Shown here piece after piece: positions 1-8,857 of a DNA stretch of 64,000 nt (the first letter of the stretch is position 1; each line of letters opens with the position of its first letter). This DNA is from Leptospira mtsangambouensis (GTDB taxonomy: Bacteria; Spirochaetota; Leptospiria; Leptospirales; Leptospiraceae), in assembly GCF_004770475.1 (NCBI RefSeq), contig NZ_RQHK01000005.1, forward strand, positions 1 through 64,000. The letters are read 5' to 3'. The notes beneath the pieces were generated by a model. The model was not told the origin of the DNA. It saw only the letters and a program-made list of their open reading frames with translations, and did not search any database. The translations under genes were made by a program, and so were the position numbers.

Positions 1-1284
1 CACATGCCTCGGTTGTTTATTTCCTGTTGTCAGTTCTAGAATGAGAAGCTCCAAAAACAAAATCAAAGTCCCTGCCAGAAGCGGATCTTTTAGTTTGGAA
101 GGGAATTTTGCTCCTGATCGAAACAAAAAATAAAGAAGGGATAAAACAGAAAATAGGATCAGGGTTCGAAATCCCCAGATAAAATCAAATACACCTGGCA
201 CGGAAGGATCAAGTCCTGGTTCTGTCCAAAGTGTTAAGAAAAAACTGCGAGTGTAGGCATTCACAATCATTTGGGCATCGATGAGGGCATTGACCCGATC
301 TGGGTTCATAAACAACCATAAAAAGGCTGGGAAAATTGCATAAACCCAAAGGACCACAGCTGTTTTAGGAAATACTTTTGTGATTTCATCTCTTTTGCGG
401 AAAAAATAAACAGACAAATCAACAAACAAAAGAAAGGTGATCCCAAACATAAACTGTTTGAATCCTTTTTGGTTGAGATTAATTTTTGTAACAACTCTTA
501 ACACTGGCAAAGAAAATACCATAAGCACTACAAAAACTAAATATAAAAGTCTTACACCTCTAGCATAATGTTTTAAGAGATAAACCAATGCTTCTTTGTA
601 TTTAGCGGGGGATCTAACTAACTCATAAGCAAAACATGCCATAAAGAATAAAATTCCATATGGATACTTAGTAAAATAAAAACCAAACAAGGAAAAGAAA
701 ACAAGCCACTTCGTACCCGAATCGATCTCTGATTCTCTGTTGTCCACATCGTACAAACGGTAGATTGCATAGATAGAAAACAAAAGAAAAAACATGGATT
801 GGGTTTCTAACATCGAAGAAAGAGAATATGCAGGGACTTCTCCTGTTTGGATGGTTAGGATAAAAATGAGTCCTGAAAGAATCCCTGCCCATAACAAGGA
901 TTTTGTGATTCTGAAAGAGATAAATACCAAGCCAGGATATACTAAAATTAAAAAGAATAGTCCTAAAAAAGAATCCCGATAGGTTTCGTATGCATCAATT
1001 GGCAAAAAAAGTGTAACAAAAGTTAGGACCGAACGAAGCGGAGGCCAAGTTGGACTTTCCAAAAATGGCATTATCCCTCGAAACCAACTTCCGTTTCGAA
1101 AATCGACATACTGATCCAGGACCTGATTGAGCCGAATGTTCTCATCCCAAGACAGAAAATCTTTGTTGGGGCAAAGGTTAAGAAAAGTCTCCCATGACTT
1201 TGTAGCATAGAACACTACCAGAGAAATACCAAAAATGATGAAAATGAACCCCAAAACACTGGGAAGAATGTTTTTTGCCTTCAT
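1..1284 (-). CDS. Polytopic membrane protein, glycosyltransferase-like (3' part off window)
   Basis: The minus strand is open from an ATG at 1282-1284 to the window edge, giving at least 428 residues with no stop. The product has many hydrophobic stretches separated by short polar loops. An N-terminal membrane segment is followed by an extracytoplasmic stretch containing WDENIRLNQ, which resembles the first loop of GT-C type (PMT/ArnT-like) glycosyltransferases, where acidic residues are catalytic. A similar type of protein lies at 34167-35498. The family call is inference from topology and this loop; an O-antigen polymerase or generic membrane protein is also possible. The C-terminus is missing, so length cannot be compared with a family. 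Confidence 0.75.
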   Translation of the reverse strand, partial: MKAKNILPSVLGFIFIIFGISLVVFYATKSWETFLNLCPNKDFLSWDENIRLNQVLDQYVDFRNGSWFRGIMPFLESPTWPPLRSVLTFVTLFLPIDAYETYRDSFLGLFFLILVYPGLVFISFRITKSLLWAGILSGLIFILTIQTGEVPAYSLSSMLETQSMFFLLFSIYAIYRLYDVDNRESEIDSGTKWLVFFSLFGFYFTKYPYGILFFMACFAYELVRSPAKYKEALVYLLKHYARGVRLLYLVFVVLMVFSLPVLRVVTKINLNQKGFKQFMFGITFLLFVDLSVYFFRKRDEITKVFPKTAVVLWVYAIFPAFLWLFMNPDRVNALIDAQMIVNAYTRSFFLTLWTEPGLDPSVPGVFDFIWGFRTLILFSVLSLLYFLFRSGAKFPSKLKDPLLAGTLILFLELLILELTTGNKQPRHV

Positions 1285-1408
1285 ACCAATCCTTGGAATC
1301 ATTCTTTCTCCGAGGTCGACTTGGAATCAACCGAAGTTCTTTTTCTGCAATTTTTCTCTTTGATTACAGTCCAAGGTAGAGAATTCTGTCCGTTAGAAGG
1401 TTCCAAAA

Positions 1409-2068
1409 ATGCAAGATTTCGTAGACCTTGGGGAAAAAATCATCTTCCTCGTTATGTTATTTGCGAGTATCCTCGCAATTGCCGTATTTATTGAAAGGTT
1501 GATTGTTTATAAACGTAATTTTAACAAAGAATCAGAGTCACTTCTCGATTCACTCACTCTTCTCATCCGCCATAGAGACTTAAAAGGGACAGAAAAACTC
1601 CTAGAAACCCATCCTATGGAAAATTCTTACACTCGGTTCATACATTTTGTTTTGGAACGAGAAAAGGAAAACCACAAAGGCCTTGAAGAATTGATGGAAG
1701 GGAAAATTTTGAAAGAAAAATTGGGTCTGGAAGAAAGACTCCCCATTCTCAACACTCTTGGAAACAACACTCCTTTCATCGGACTTTTGGGAACTGTCCT
1801 TGGTGTCATCAAAGCTTTTTATGGTCTCGGAACTCTTGGAAACTCGGGAGCGGAAGTGGTGATGCGAAGTATCTCTACTGCCCTTCTTGCTACGGCCGCT
1901 GGACTTGCTGTGGCAATCCCTGTGGTGATGGCAAATAATTACTTCACACGTAAAATGAAACTCATCATCGGACACTTAGAAATTCTTTCTAAGGAAATCC
2001 ACGCCAGTTTTATCACGAGTGGAAAACACAACCAGTCCTCTAGTTCAACACCGAATATCCACCACTAG
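1409..2068 (+). CDS. exbB: MotA/TolQ/ExbB proton channel family protein
   Basis: This 219-residue inner-membrane protein fits the ExbB/TolQ family, which forms a proton channel that energises TonB. A first membrane segment lies near residues 10-30. The second and third lie around 125-145 and 155-175 and contain the family motif [14 protein letters not shown] followed by [16 protein letters not shown]. The gene is followed after 11 bp by a TonB-like gene, so it most likely serves TonB-dependent outer-membrane transport rather than the Tol system. No ExbD lies between or directly beside them, which is unusual, because ExbB normally works with ExbD. The partner may be encoded elsewhere. Confidence 0.9.
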   Translation: MQDFVDLGEKIIFLVMLFASILAIAVFIERLIVYKRNFNKESESLLDSLTLLIRHRDLKGTEKLLETHPMENSYTRFIHFVLEREKENHKGLEELMEGKILKEKLGLEERLPILNTLGNNTPFIGLLGTVLGVIKAFYGLGTLGNSGAEVVMRSISTALLATAAGLAVAIPVVMANNYFTRKMKLIIGHLEILSKEIHASFITSGKHNQSSSSTPNIHH

Positions 2069-2079
2069 AAGATCATTCC

Positions 2080-2721
2080 ATGAAATCATTTACCTTGTAT
2101 CTGCAATACAAACTGAGACGGTTCGGACTCTTTCGGGCCAGTCTCTTTGCTTCCGTTGGATTGCATGTATTTTGTTATTTGATTTATTTTATACTCACAC
2201 TTCCCAGCAGCGCTGCCTTCCAAGAAACTTCTATGGAAGATATGGATGTATCCTTTGAAGAAATCCCTCCAGAACTCATTGGAGGAACTTCGAGTCCTGC
2301 CCCTGTTGAAAAACAAGAATGGGTGGAAGGATCAAACAAAGATGCAGAAGAAAAACCAGACAATTCCGACTTAAATCCCAACCAACTATCAGGAAATGGA
2401 ACAGACAAAGATGGGTATTTATTTTCCTTTAATGGAGATCGCCCTCCCACACCCATCATTGACTTTGATTTGAAGGCTTATTTTCCAGAAGCTGCCAAGG
2501 CAGCAAACATCAGCCAAAAGACTGTGGTGGTGATGGTGCAAGTGGACGAACACGGAGTCCTGCAAGGTGTCAAAATTGTTTCTGGCAGAGCTGGTTATGG
2601 ATTTGATGAAGCTGCCATTCGCATCATCCAAAGAGCCCGTTTTTCTCCTGGATATGATAAAGGGAAACCAACTCGGATGGCTCACAGGCTTCCTATCAGT
2701 TTTGATTTAGAAGAGGACTGA
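2080..2721 (+). CDS. tonB: TonB family energy transducer
   Basis: The 213-residue product has the TonB layout. A short cytoplasmic N-terminus and one membrane anchor (about residues 22-42) are followed by an acidic, proline-containing periplasmic linker and a C-terminal TonB domain (about 130-213). That domain contains VVVMVQVDEHGVLQGVKIV and a FDEAAIRIIQRARFSPG motif typical of the family. It transmits proton-motive energy from ExbB to outer-membrane receptors. The linker is short and Glu/Asn-rich instead of the classical long Pro-Lys spacer. It follows exbB by 11 bp and its stop is 1 bp from the next ATG, so the three genes look co-transcribed. Confidence 0.88.
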   Translation: MKSFTLYLQYKLRRFGLFRASLFASVGLHVFCYLIYFILTLPSSAAFQETSMEDMDVSFEEIPPELIGGTSSPAPVEKQEWVEGSNKDAEEKPDNSDLNPNQLSGNGTDKDGYLFSFNGDRPPTPIIDFDLKAYFPEAAKAANISQKTVVVMVQVDEHGVLQGVKIVSGRAGYGFDEAAIRIIQRARFSPGYDKGKPTRMAHRLPISFDLEED

Positions 2722-2722
2722 A

Positions 2723-5134
2723 ATGTTACGGAACAACAAACATCGAATTGCGATTGGAACTATTTTTATCGCATTGTCCCTTATGATGATTGGGTTTCAA
2801 TCCAAACCCATTACCGGAAAAACAGAATCCAAATCTTCTTCCCGAAAATCAGGTCTTATCCCCGATCCATTTGAACTCTATCAAAGTATCCCACCCTTCC
2901 GTTCAGAAGGTTCAAGTTCTGACTTACCGGGAAGTTTTGAGTTAAGTAACGAATTTCCCACCCCTTCTGACCAAGGAATCTACAAGGATAACGTAGGTTA
3001 CACGGTGGGTTATGGGCTGATTTCTTATTTAGAAGCTAAAAAAAAAGGAATTCGGAACCTTTCCTCTGTTGCACCTACTTCAGCAAATGGACAAAAGATT
3101 TTATATTCACCTAATTTTATTTACAACCAACTGAATAGTGGAAAAGACCAAGCTGTTTCTCTTTTGGATGCCCTGGTTCTTGCCGAAAGCAGAGGTTCTG
3201 TGACTTTAGAACAGATGAACGAATCCACTTCCAGTTTTCGCACAAGACCAAAAGCAGACATTGTAGAAGTCGGAAGAAAAGCTAGGCTTCGAAGAATTTT
3301 TAGAATTGAACCACACGACCTTAACACCATCAAACTAGCATTAACCGAAAAACGGCCGGTGCTCATTGGATACTTAGTTTATGAAAATTTTCGAGACCCA
3401 AAACCTGACACGGTTTTTGAAATAGGGACTGGAGAAATTTTAGGTGCACAGTCTCTAGTGATCTTAGGTTTCAATGATAAAAAGAAAGCATTCAAAGTAT
3501 GGAATTCTTGGGGATCTACCTGGGGAGACCAAGGGTATTTATGGGTTTCTTACGATACTTTTCCTAAATACACAAAGTCCGTCTATGTTGCCGATTCGGA
3601 AACTGAAAACGAACTTCTAACACAGAATAAACTTAACAATGCTTTAGATGCACTTGATTACGGGGAACACAATCTTTTCCCACCAAAAGAGGTATTTGCC
3701 TCACGAGGTGATTTTTCTGATCGAATTCGGATCAGTTGGTCGAGAGAAAAAAGAGCCATCGGTTATGAAGTCTATCGAAAACGCAAAATTGATAGCAAAT
3801 ACCAACTTGTGGGACTTTCTAAACAAGCCTTCTTTGAAGACTTTGGAATCCAAAAGAATACAGCATACAATTACCGAGTGGCAAGTTTGGATGAGAACTT
3901 TCTATCAAAAGCCTCTCTTGATTCAAACGATGGTTATGCGGTCGACCCAACGAAACCGGCAGGAATTCTTCCTGTGACAAACCTTCGAGCAACTGTGGCA
4001 CCTACCAATGATAGAATTTTATTAGAATGGGACCCGCAACCTATCTCTACCACTTATGCTATTTATAAATGGAATCCAATGGCAAGAATCTACCGGTTTT
4101 TGGGCAAAACCGAAAAAACATCATATATCGATTTAAAAGCTAGTCGCAATGGAGATAGCGAGATCTATCAAGTTGTTCCAGAAAGGAACCAACTGATCGG
4201 AGAAGCCAGCTATTATGTATCTGCCCATTTAGATCCTTCCGAAGTGTTGAAACCAAGACCAAAAAATCTAACAGCTTCTAAAGGTTTGTATGCGGGAGCA
4301 ACCATTCTGCAATGGGAAGGTTCTCCTAGTGCGATCGCATATCATATCTTTCGCAAAACAGATGGTTCATGGAAAGAGATTGCAAAAACAACAGAACTCC
4401 AATTCAAAGATGATGAATCTTATCAGAAAGAATCCTTTTATGCTGTTGCTTCTGAATTTGAAGGAAATTTGTTTAGTCTTCCATCTGAACCGGACATTGG
4501 ATTTCCATCTCTTATCGCAGGAAGATCTTCTGGAATCAAATCCCCTGAATTAATGGTTTCCGAGAATCGCAAAACTAGCGAATTTTTATTTAGTTGGAAC
4601 CCAATTCCTAAGGTAACTTCTTACAAAATTTACATGCGTAAAAAAAACGATCCGGAATGGAGTCTTGTCAAAGAAACTTCGGATACCAATTTCAAATTAC
4701 AAAATCTAACCAAAAATCAGTTTTATTTTTTCGCCATCCAATCTGTTTCCAAAGGAAACGGTGAAAGTTTATTTTCAAAACCTGTTACTTCAGTGATTTC
4801 AGAAACAGTGGTTGATTTAAAGAAAGTCAAAACCTTTGGAGAGTCCGCCATACAGAAGTTTATTGGCCCTTGGACTGCCATGTATTGGGATGGCAAAAAT
4901 AAAGTAAAACCAGTCCGTTTGACCATTGAAGCAGAAGATGTAGAAGGAAACATCATCATGAAATGGAATGAAAATGAAATTTTCCGTGGCAAAAACATAG
5001 TAGATTCCGACCTTCTGGAAGAAAAAGGAAAATGGAAAATTAAACTATCACCTAACTATGATTCTTTGTCTGGTGAATTTGAAGACAAAGTTTTAGTTCC
5101 AGAAAAAAGCCAACTTTCCTTTATTCGAGAGTAA
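2723..5134 (+). CDS. Papain-like (C1) domain protein with lost catalytic residues and fibronectin III repeats
   Basis: This 803-residue exported protein starts with a signal-like hydrophobic segment (residues 8-26). Residues about 75-290 look like a C1 peptidase domain: the Asn loop FKVWNSWGSTWGDQGYLWV is well preserved with N261. The active-site Cys region, however, reads DNVGYTVGYGL, placing Gly96 where Cys belongs, and the His motif reads GAQSLVILGF, placing Gln243 where His belongs. It is therefore probably not an active protease. About four fibronectin-III-like repeats follow (roughly residues 325-410, 420-505, 510-600 and 612-705), each with a W and Y-x-[IV]-Y pattern. A small beta-rich C-terminal region ends the protein. 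It is directly downstream of tonB, suggesting a cell-envelope binding role. Confidence 0.8.
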   Translation: MLRNNKHRIAIGTIFIALSLMMIGFQSKPITGKTESKSSSRKSGLIPDPFELYQSIPPFRSEGSSSDLPGSFELSNEFPTPSDQGIYKDNVGYTVGYGLISYLEAKKKGIRNLSSVAPTSANGQKILYSPNFIYNQLNSGKDQAVSLLDALVLAESRGSVTLEQMNESTSSFRTRPKADIVEVGRKARLRRIFRIEPHDLNTIKLALTEKRPVLIGYLVYENFRDPKPDTVFEIGTGEILGAQSLVILGFNDKKKAFKVWNSWGSTWGDQGYLWVSYDTFPKYTKSVYVADSETENELLTQNKLNNALDALDYGEHNLFPPKEVFASRGDFSDRIRISWSREKRAIGYEVYRKRKIDSKYQLVGLSKQAFFEDFGIQKNTAYNYRVASLDENFLSKASLDSNDGYAVDPTKPAGILPVTNLRATVAPTNDRILLEWDPQPISTTYAIYKWNPMARIYRFLGKTEKTSYIDLKASRNGDSEIYQVVPERNQLIGEASYYVSAHLDPSEVLKPRPKNLTASKGLYAGATILQWEGSPSAIAYHIFRKTDGSWKEIAKTTELQFKDDESYQKESFYAVASEFEGNLFSLPSEPDIGFPSLIAGRSSGIKSPELMVSENRKTSEFLFSWNPIPKVTSYKIYMRKKNDPEWSLVKETSDTNFKLQNLTKNQFYFFAIQSVSKGNGESLFSKPVTSVISETVVDLKKVKTFGESAIQKFIGPWTAMYWDGKNKVKPVRLTIEAEDVEGNIIMKWNENEIFRGKNIVDSDLLEEKGKWKIKLSPNYDSLSGEFEDKVLVPEKSQLSFIRE

Positions 5135-5248
5135 AAGGAAAGTTCTTGAGAGTTCGGAAGTTCTCCCAAACATTTATTTACGATATACTTTGTTCAAAGT
5201 TTTAGAAGGGAATCAATGGAATTGTGGAACAAATACCTGATCCACAGG

Positions 5249-5506
5249 CTAAAAAACTGTGCCACTTTCACAATTTTTGCGACACGTTTTTTCTAAACCC
5301 AAACAACTTCCGACAATCGCTGTTAGATCTTGAGCACTATATTCAGGACTATTTGTGGCTACCTTGTAAAAAGTATCATTTCGGAGAAAACACGCTCCCT
5401 CTATCGTTGAACACTTGTTACGCTCATAGCAAGCAGAACGAAAGGAAAATGGAGCTCCACAACTGAAAACAAACAATACAACACAAAAAAATAAAATCTG
5501 TTTCAT
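5249..5506 (-). CDS. Small cysteine-rich lipoprotein
   Basis: The 85-residue product begins with a lipoprotein signal peptide ending in FVFSCGA, so Cys16 is the likely lipidated residue. The mature part has seven further cysteines (CYERNKC, EGAC, GSC, KTC, KNC), suggesting disulfide bonds outside the cytoplasm. No family is recognised. It overlaps the end of the upstream UDP-glucose pyrophosphorylase gene by 4 bp on the same strand, so the two are probably translationally coupled. Confidence 0.6.
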   Translation of the reverse strand: MKQILFFCVVLFVFSCGAPFSFRSACYERNKCSTIEGACFLRNDTFYKVATNSPEYSAQDLTAIVGSCLGLEKTCRKNCESGTVF

Positions 5507-6915
5507 AAAGAAATTGTTTCGTTTTCAAATTCCTTACGATCCAAGGAAGAAATCTTTTTTAACGCACCGGATTGATTTTGGAAAGTTACCTTCCCCTTGA
5601 TAGAGATCGAAACATCAAATAAAATCTCTCCCGATACCTTCAGTTCTTCGCAATAGAGTAGAGATGGATATTGTTGGAAGAGATGATCGAACTGGTGAAT
5701 TTTTTTATAATATGTTTCATCCAAATGAACGAGCACCTCACCTAAACCTGCGGTTTTTCTTTCCTTTGTCATCGTGAGAGAAAAATCATCATTTAAAACA
5801 TAGGCATCTGATCTACGGATCAAATAATCTTCTGTTTTTTTTACGGGTGCAAACCGATCTCTAGGGATAATGATTCCTTTGAATCTTTGAAAATTTCCAA
5901 CGGCACTTCCCATTGCTGTTTCTAATTGAATGACTGATTTCCCATCTACCTGTTTAGGATTGACAATGAGTGATAAAGAAAAGTTCCCTTGGCTAAACCT
6001 TTCTTTTAAGGCCTTTAAATTGATCCAAAGATTGTTTGTTGAGAAGGTTCTAAATTTTCCAAGCCCACTAAATTCGTTTTCATGTTCCTTGGGGACTTGT
6101 GCTGTTTCCAAAAGCTCATACTTAATAAACTTTCCACCTACAGTTTTGCGGTAAATGGCTCCACCTTTTTTGTCTGCTAATGTTTTTGGAGTCATCTCCA
6201 TTGCAAAATGAATGTTTTCTTTTAGAAGATAACTCACAATATGTGGATCAACGGTAGCTCCTAAGTTATCCCCATTCGAAAGGAAGGCAATTTCATAACC
6301 TTTTGAAAGTAATTCATCCAAAATTCCTTCCTGGACCATCGTAAAATAAATATCACCATGTCCCGGTGGGCACCAGTTTTCTTTTTCATTTTTGTTTTGG
6401 ATGGGAGCAAAGGTTTCAGCATCTAACCTTGGTACTTTGTTTTGTAAAAAACTAGTTCGGAGTGTTTGTTTGAATCCGTTTTTTTCTAATTCCTCTTGTG
6501 AGTCTTTTTGTGTATTATAAGAATCCATAAAAAGTAGAGGCACATCGATTCCAAACTCAGAACGAATGTATTCAATTTGTTTTGCCATGACCGCAAGAAA
6601 AGACATTGAACCTTTGATGGGAATGAGGGACTTTGCCTTGTCTAGACCCATACTTGTCCCAAGTCCTCCATTCAATTTGATCACTACGAGTTTGGATAAC
6701 AAACTGAGGTCAGTAGGATAAGAAGAATGAATGGATTCTAAGGAAATTTCATCGGTTTTGGGATCTAAATCTCCTACTTCTTCCCAATTCACCATTCCAG
6801 TTTCACCGTTTCGCACGGCATCTACCTTAGTGATAAAATCGGCTATGAAGGCATCCGTAAGACCCGCAGCTTTCATAGTTTCTCTGATCAATTGGTCCGA
6901 TTTTTGTTTATCCAT
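5503..6915 (-). CDS. UTP--glucose-1-phosphate uridylyltransferase (eukaryote-type UDPGP family)
   Basis: The enzyme makes UDP-glucose from UTP and glucose 1-phosphate for polysaccharide and glycolipid synthesis in the cytosol. The nucleotide-binding motif VIKLNGGLGTSMGLDKAKSL near residue 80 is the UDPGP signature, followed by SMSFLAVMAKQ and a PPGHGDIY motif. It belongs to the eukaryote-like UDPGP family (about 470 residues), not to the shorter bacterial GalU family. I place the start at the ATG at 6913-6915: AAGGGA lies 6 bp upstream, and the preceding gene's stop is 1 bp away. An in-frame ATG 27 bp further upstream exists but would overlap that gene. Confidence 0.88.
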   Translation of the reverse strand: MDKQKSDQLIRETMKAAGLTDAFIADFITKVDAVRNGETGMVNWEEVGDLDPKTDEISLESIHSSYPTDLSLLSKLVVIKLNGGLGTSMGLDKAKSLIPIKGSMSFLAVMAKQIEYIRSEFGIDVPLLFMDSYNTQKDSQEELEKNGFKQTLRTSFLQNKVPRLDAETFAPIQNKNEKENWCPPGHGDIYFTMVQEGILDELLSKGYEIAFLSNGDNLGATVDPHIVSYLLKENIHFAMEMTPKTLADKKGGAIYRKTVGGKFIKYELLETAQVPKEHENEFSGLGKFRTFSTNNLWINLKALKERFSQGNFSLSLIVNPKQVDGKSVIQLETAMGSAVGNFQRFKGIIIPRDRFAPVKKTEDYLIRRSDAYVLNDDFSLTMTKERKTAGLGEVLVHLDETYYKKIHQFDHLFQQYPSLLYCEELKVSGEILFDVSISIKGKVTFQNQSGALKKISSLDRKEFENETISL

Positions 6916-6916
6916 T

Positions 6917-7282
6917 TCATTTCCCTTCGTGTGGTTCCCCAAGTTCGATCCGATGGGGCTCTTCCGATATCCCTGGATTCCATAAAAAAAATACGAGGAG
7001 GTTGCGACCCTCTTCTTTTGGTACGGCCACAGTCTCTTTTCTTTCGTATTTTGGCATAAAAACTTCGAAATTATACATCCAGTACTTTCCCTTTTTTCTC
7101 GTCACTTGCCGAATCCCTTGTTTCAGTGGATCTTTTTTTGTGAGTTTGCCATAAGGGAGGGGGTACTTTGTTTCCCAAATTTGGGGCAAAAGTCTCGCTG
7201 CCTCATCATAATTTCCGGGTTCTGCGAATAGTACGGCAGGAAAAAACCCGAAAAGAAAAATAATTAAGAAACTATGACGCAT
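6917..7282 (-). CDS. Exported hypothetical protein
   Basis: The 121-residue product starts with a clear signal peptide (hydrophobic residues 4-18, likely cleavage after LFA) and continues as a basic, soluble protein without further membrane segments. No family is recognised. It ends 1 bp before the start of the UDP-glucose pyrophosphorylase gene, so it is probably the first gene of a three-gene minus-strand operon with that enzyme and the small Cys-rich lipoprotein. Confidence 0.65.
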   Translation of the reverse strand: MRHSFLIIFLFGFFPAVLFAEPGNYDEAARLLPQIWETKYPLPYGKLTKKDPLKQGIRQVTRKKGKYWMYNFEVFMPKYERKETVAVPKEEGRNLLVFFLWNPGISEEPHRIELGEPHEGK

Positions 7283-7397
7283 ACGATTCTAAAAGGCAAT
7301 CCTATGCAAGTACGGTTATCGGTCAATTCCGGAATTCTTCTGGCGCTGGAATTGATTTTCATAGACAAGAATTGAGTCAGACAGAATCATTTAATTC

Positions 7398-8246
7398 ATG
7401 TTTCGATTCATAGAATATCTGGAACGTTTTTGGGCGTTGTTGTCGTTTTACCTTCCCAGTCATTTGTTTGTAGAAAACAATAAGGATAAAAACATTTTGA
7501 TCGTTCCTGGGTTTCGGGCCGGACGTTCCTATTATTCGAGACTCAAATCCAATTTAGACAATTTAGGATTCAAAGTCGGAATTCTTTCGACTCTCCGAGA
7601 TCCTCTTTCTTTGGAAGAAGCGGTCCAATACCTCGCAAGCCAGATCCTCACAGCACCTAACGAAGTCACTTTGATTGCACACAACACGGGCGGACTCCTT
7701 GTTTTGATTTTACCAGACGAAGCCAGACGAAAAGTGAAACGTCTCATCACCTTGGGAACTCCGTTCCATGGTTCTGAAAGGTTTACCAACACTAGACAAT
7801 CGTATTGGGGTTATGAATCGGATTGGGTGAAAACAAACTATAAAAATGCATTGTTCTTTCCCCTCTTCCAACCTCTTTCTGCCATTGAAGATTTTTCCTT
7901 TCCTCCGCAAGAAAGCACAGAGTTTGGCCAAGGCCGAGACCTATGGTTTGACATCCCTGGAAATTATAACTTAGTCAGAAGAAACGAAAACATTCGGACA
8001 CTTAGAGAATTTTTGGGTACACCTAAAGATAGTATTGCCATCCAATCGGCACCTAAAGCAAATCCAGAGTTTGCTGTTCCCAAAAAGATTGAAGTGGATT
8101 TTTCTAAATACGAACCATCTGTTTATAAAAAGAATCAAAAACAACTGGCGGCAAAAAAGAAATCATCTGCAAAAAAAGCCAAACCAACACAGAAACCAAA
8201 GCCAGTGGCCAAACCAAAACCTAAAAAAAAGGCGAAAAAACGTTAG
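7398..8246 (+). CDS. Alpha/beta-hydrolase-fold protein with Asn at the nucleophile position
   Basis: This 282-residue protein resembles PGAP1/triacylglycerol-lipase-like alpha/beta hydrolases. It has an oxyanion-side VPGFRAGRSYY segment, the strand-elbow region VTLIAHNTGGLLVL, and the RLITLGTPFHGS motif typical of the group. The elbow normally reads GHSxGG; here it is AHNTGG, with Asn96 where the catalytic Ser belongs, so ordinary hydrolase activity is doubtful. The last 45 or so residues are a lysine/alanine/proline-rich tail with PKPVAKPKPKKKAKK-type repeats, which could bind nucleic acid or acidic envelope polymers. There is no signal peptide. It is followed by a rho-independent terminator. 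Confidence 0.75.
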   Translation: MFRFIEYLERFWALLSFYLPSHLFVENNKDKNILIVPGFRAGRSYYSRLKSNLDNLGFKVGILSTLRDPLSLEEAVQYLASQILTAPNEVTLIAHNTGGLLVLILPDEARRKVKRLITLGTPFHGSERFTNTRQSYWGYESDWVKTNYKNALFFPLFQPLSAIEDFSFPPQESTEFGQGRDLWFDIPGNYNLVRRNENIRTLREFLGTPKDSIAIQSAPKANPEFAVPKKIEVDFSKYEPSVYKKNQKQLAAKKKSSAKKAKPTQKPKPVAKPKPKKKAKKR

Positions 8247-8269
8247 ATTTTTAGAGTTTTTATAACAAA

Positions 8270-8303
8270 AAAAAACTGCCCGCCAAACAGCGGACAGTTT
8301 TTT
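8270..8303 (+). terminator. Bidirectional rho-independent terminator
   Basis: CTGCCCGC (8276-8283) pairs with GCGGACAG (8290-8297) with one internal mismatch around a CAAACA loop. It is followed by six T on the plus strand and preceded by an A run. It sits between the convergent hydrolase-like gene and the copper-storage-like gene and can serve both. Confidence 0.85.
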
Positions 8304-8337
8304 CGTTCTAAATCAGCTCTTTAGTAGAATCGATTTA

Positions 8338-8784
8338 TTAAACTTTCTTTAACTCTTTTACACAAGCAAGGCAACTATCTCGACATTCTTTACAAATCGC
8401 ATGATGATTTGCATGTTTATCACATTCTTTTGCACAAGCTTCACAAACCTCAATACATAAGTTAGCTAACTTCTTTGTATATGCAGAGGATTGGCTTGCT
8501 AGTTTTACAAAAGAATCACATAAACTAATGACCTCTCTTGTACTAGTTGCACAAGCCGCCATAGATTTATCCCCTTTTCCAAGCTCTGTAAGGCAATGGC
8601 TGAGGCAATCCTCAGCAGAAAGTTGGCAGTGCATGGCAGCCATCATTGCTTTGGAATATTTGGATTTTCCTGCAGAGGAAGTTGTCATAGTCGAGTGATC
8701 ATGGTCTTCTGCGGAAAGTGTGGATAAAATTCCAGATACGGCAACTGCCATCCCTGCTTTTTGTAATAATTCTTTGCGATTCAT
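8338..8784 (-). CDS. Csp1-like four-helix-bundle copper-storage protein
   Basis: The 148-residue product has an N-terminal export signal (AGMAVAVSGILSTLSA, cleavage near residue 25) and a helical mature domain with 13 cysteines spread along the helices. They occur in HC, CLSHC, CxEVCEACAKEC and CKECRDSCLAC spacings. This matches the Csp1/DUF326-type copper storage family, where Cys residues line a four-helix tube and bind many Cu(I) ions. The N-terminus has MNRKELLQKAG but no twin Arg, so Sec export is more likely than Tat. A His-rich DHDHSTM stretch follows the signal. The gene shares orientation with a Cys-containing lipoprotein gene 73 bp upstream. Confidence 0.85.
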   Translation of the reverse strand: MNRKELLQKAGMAVAVSGILSTLSAEDHDHSTMTTSSAGKSKYSKAMMAAMHCQLSAEDCLSHCLTELGKGDKSMAACATSTREVISLCDSFVKLASQSSAYTKKLANLCIEVCEACAKECDKHANHHAICKECRDSCLACVKELKKV

Positions 8785-8857
8785 ATCGTATAACCTCTGT
8801 TAAAATTTAAAAATAAATAAATTAAAAATCACTTCACCTAGAATCGGTGTGGCAATC

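Noticed and set aside
1359..1372. TTGATTACAGTCCA, FNR-like site before exbB
   Set aside because: One half-site is broken (GTCCA instead of GTCAA) and there is no known oxygen link.
3648..3977. Plus-strand frame inside the papain-like gene
   Set aside because: Shadow frame without any motif; the main frame has conserved FN3 repeats there.
5224..5466. Plus-strand open frame antisense to the Cys-rich lipoprotein
   Set aside because: No ribosome site, and no signal peptide or recognisable family. The minus-strand lipoprotein has a good signal peptide and operon context.
8709..8717. TGTGGATAA, a perfect DnaA box complement
   Set aside because: Single copy inside the copper-storage gene with no cluster nearby; no replication origin is supported. 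parAB alone is not enough, and I see no dnaA, dnaN or gyr genes.
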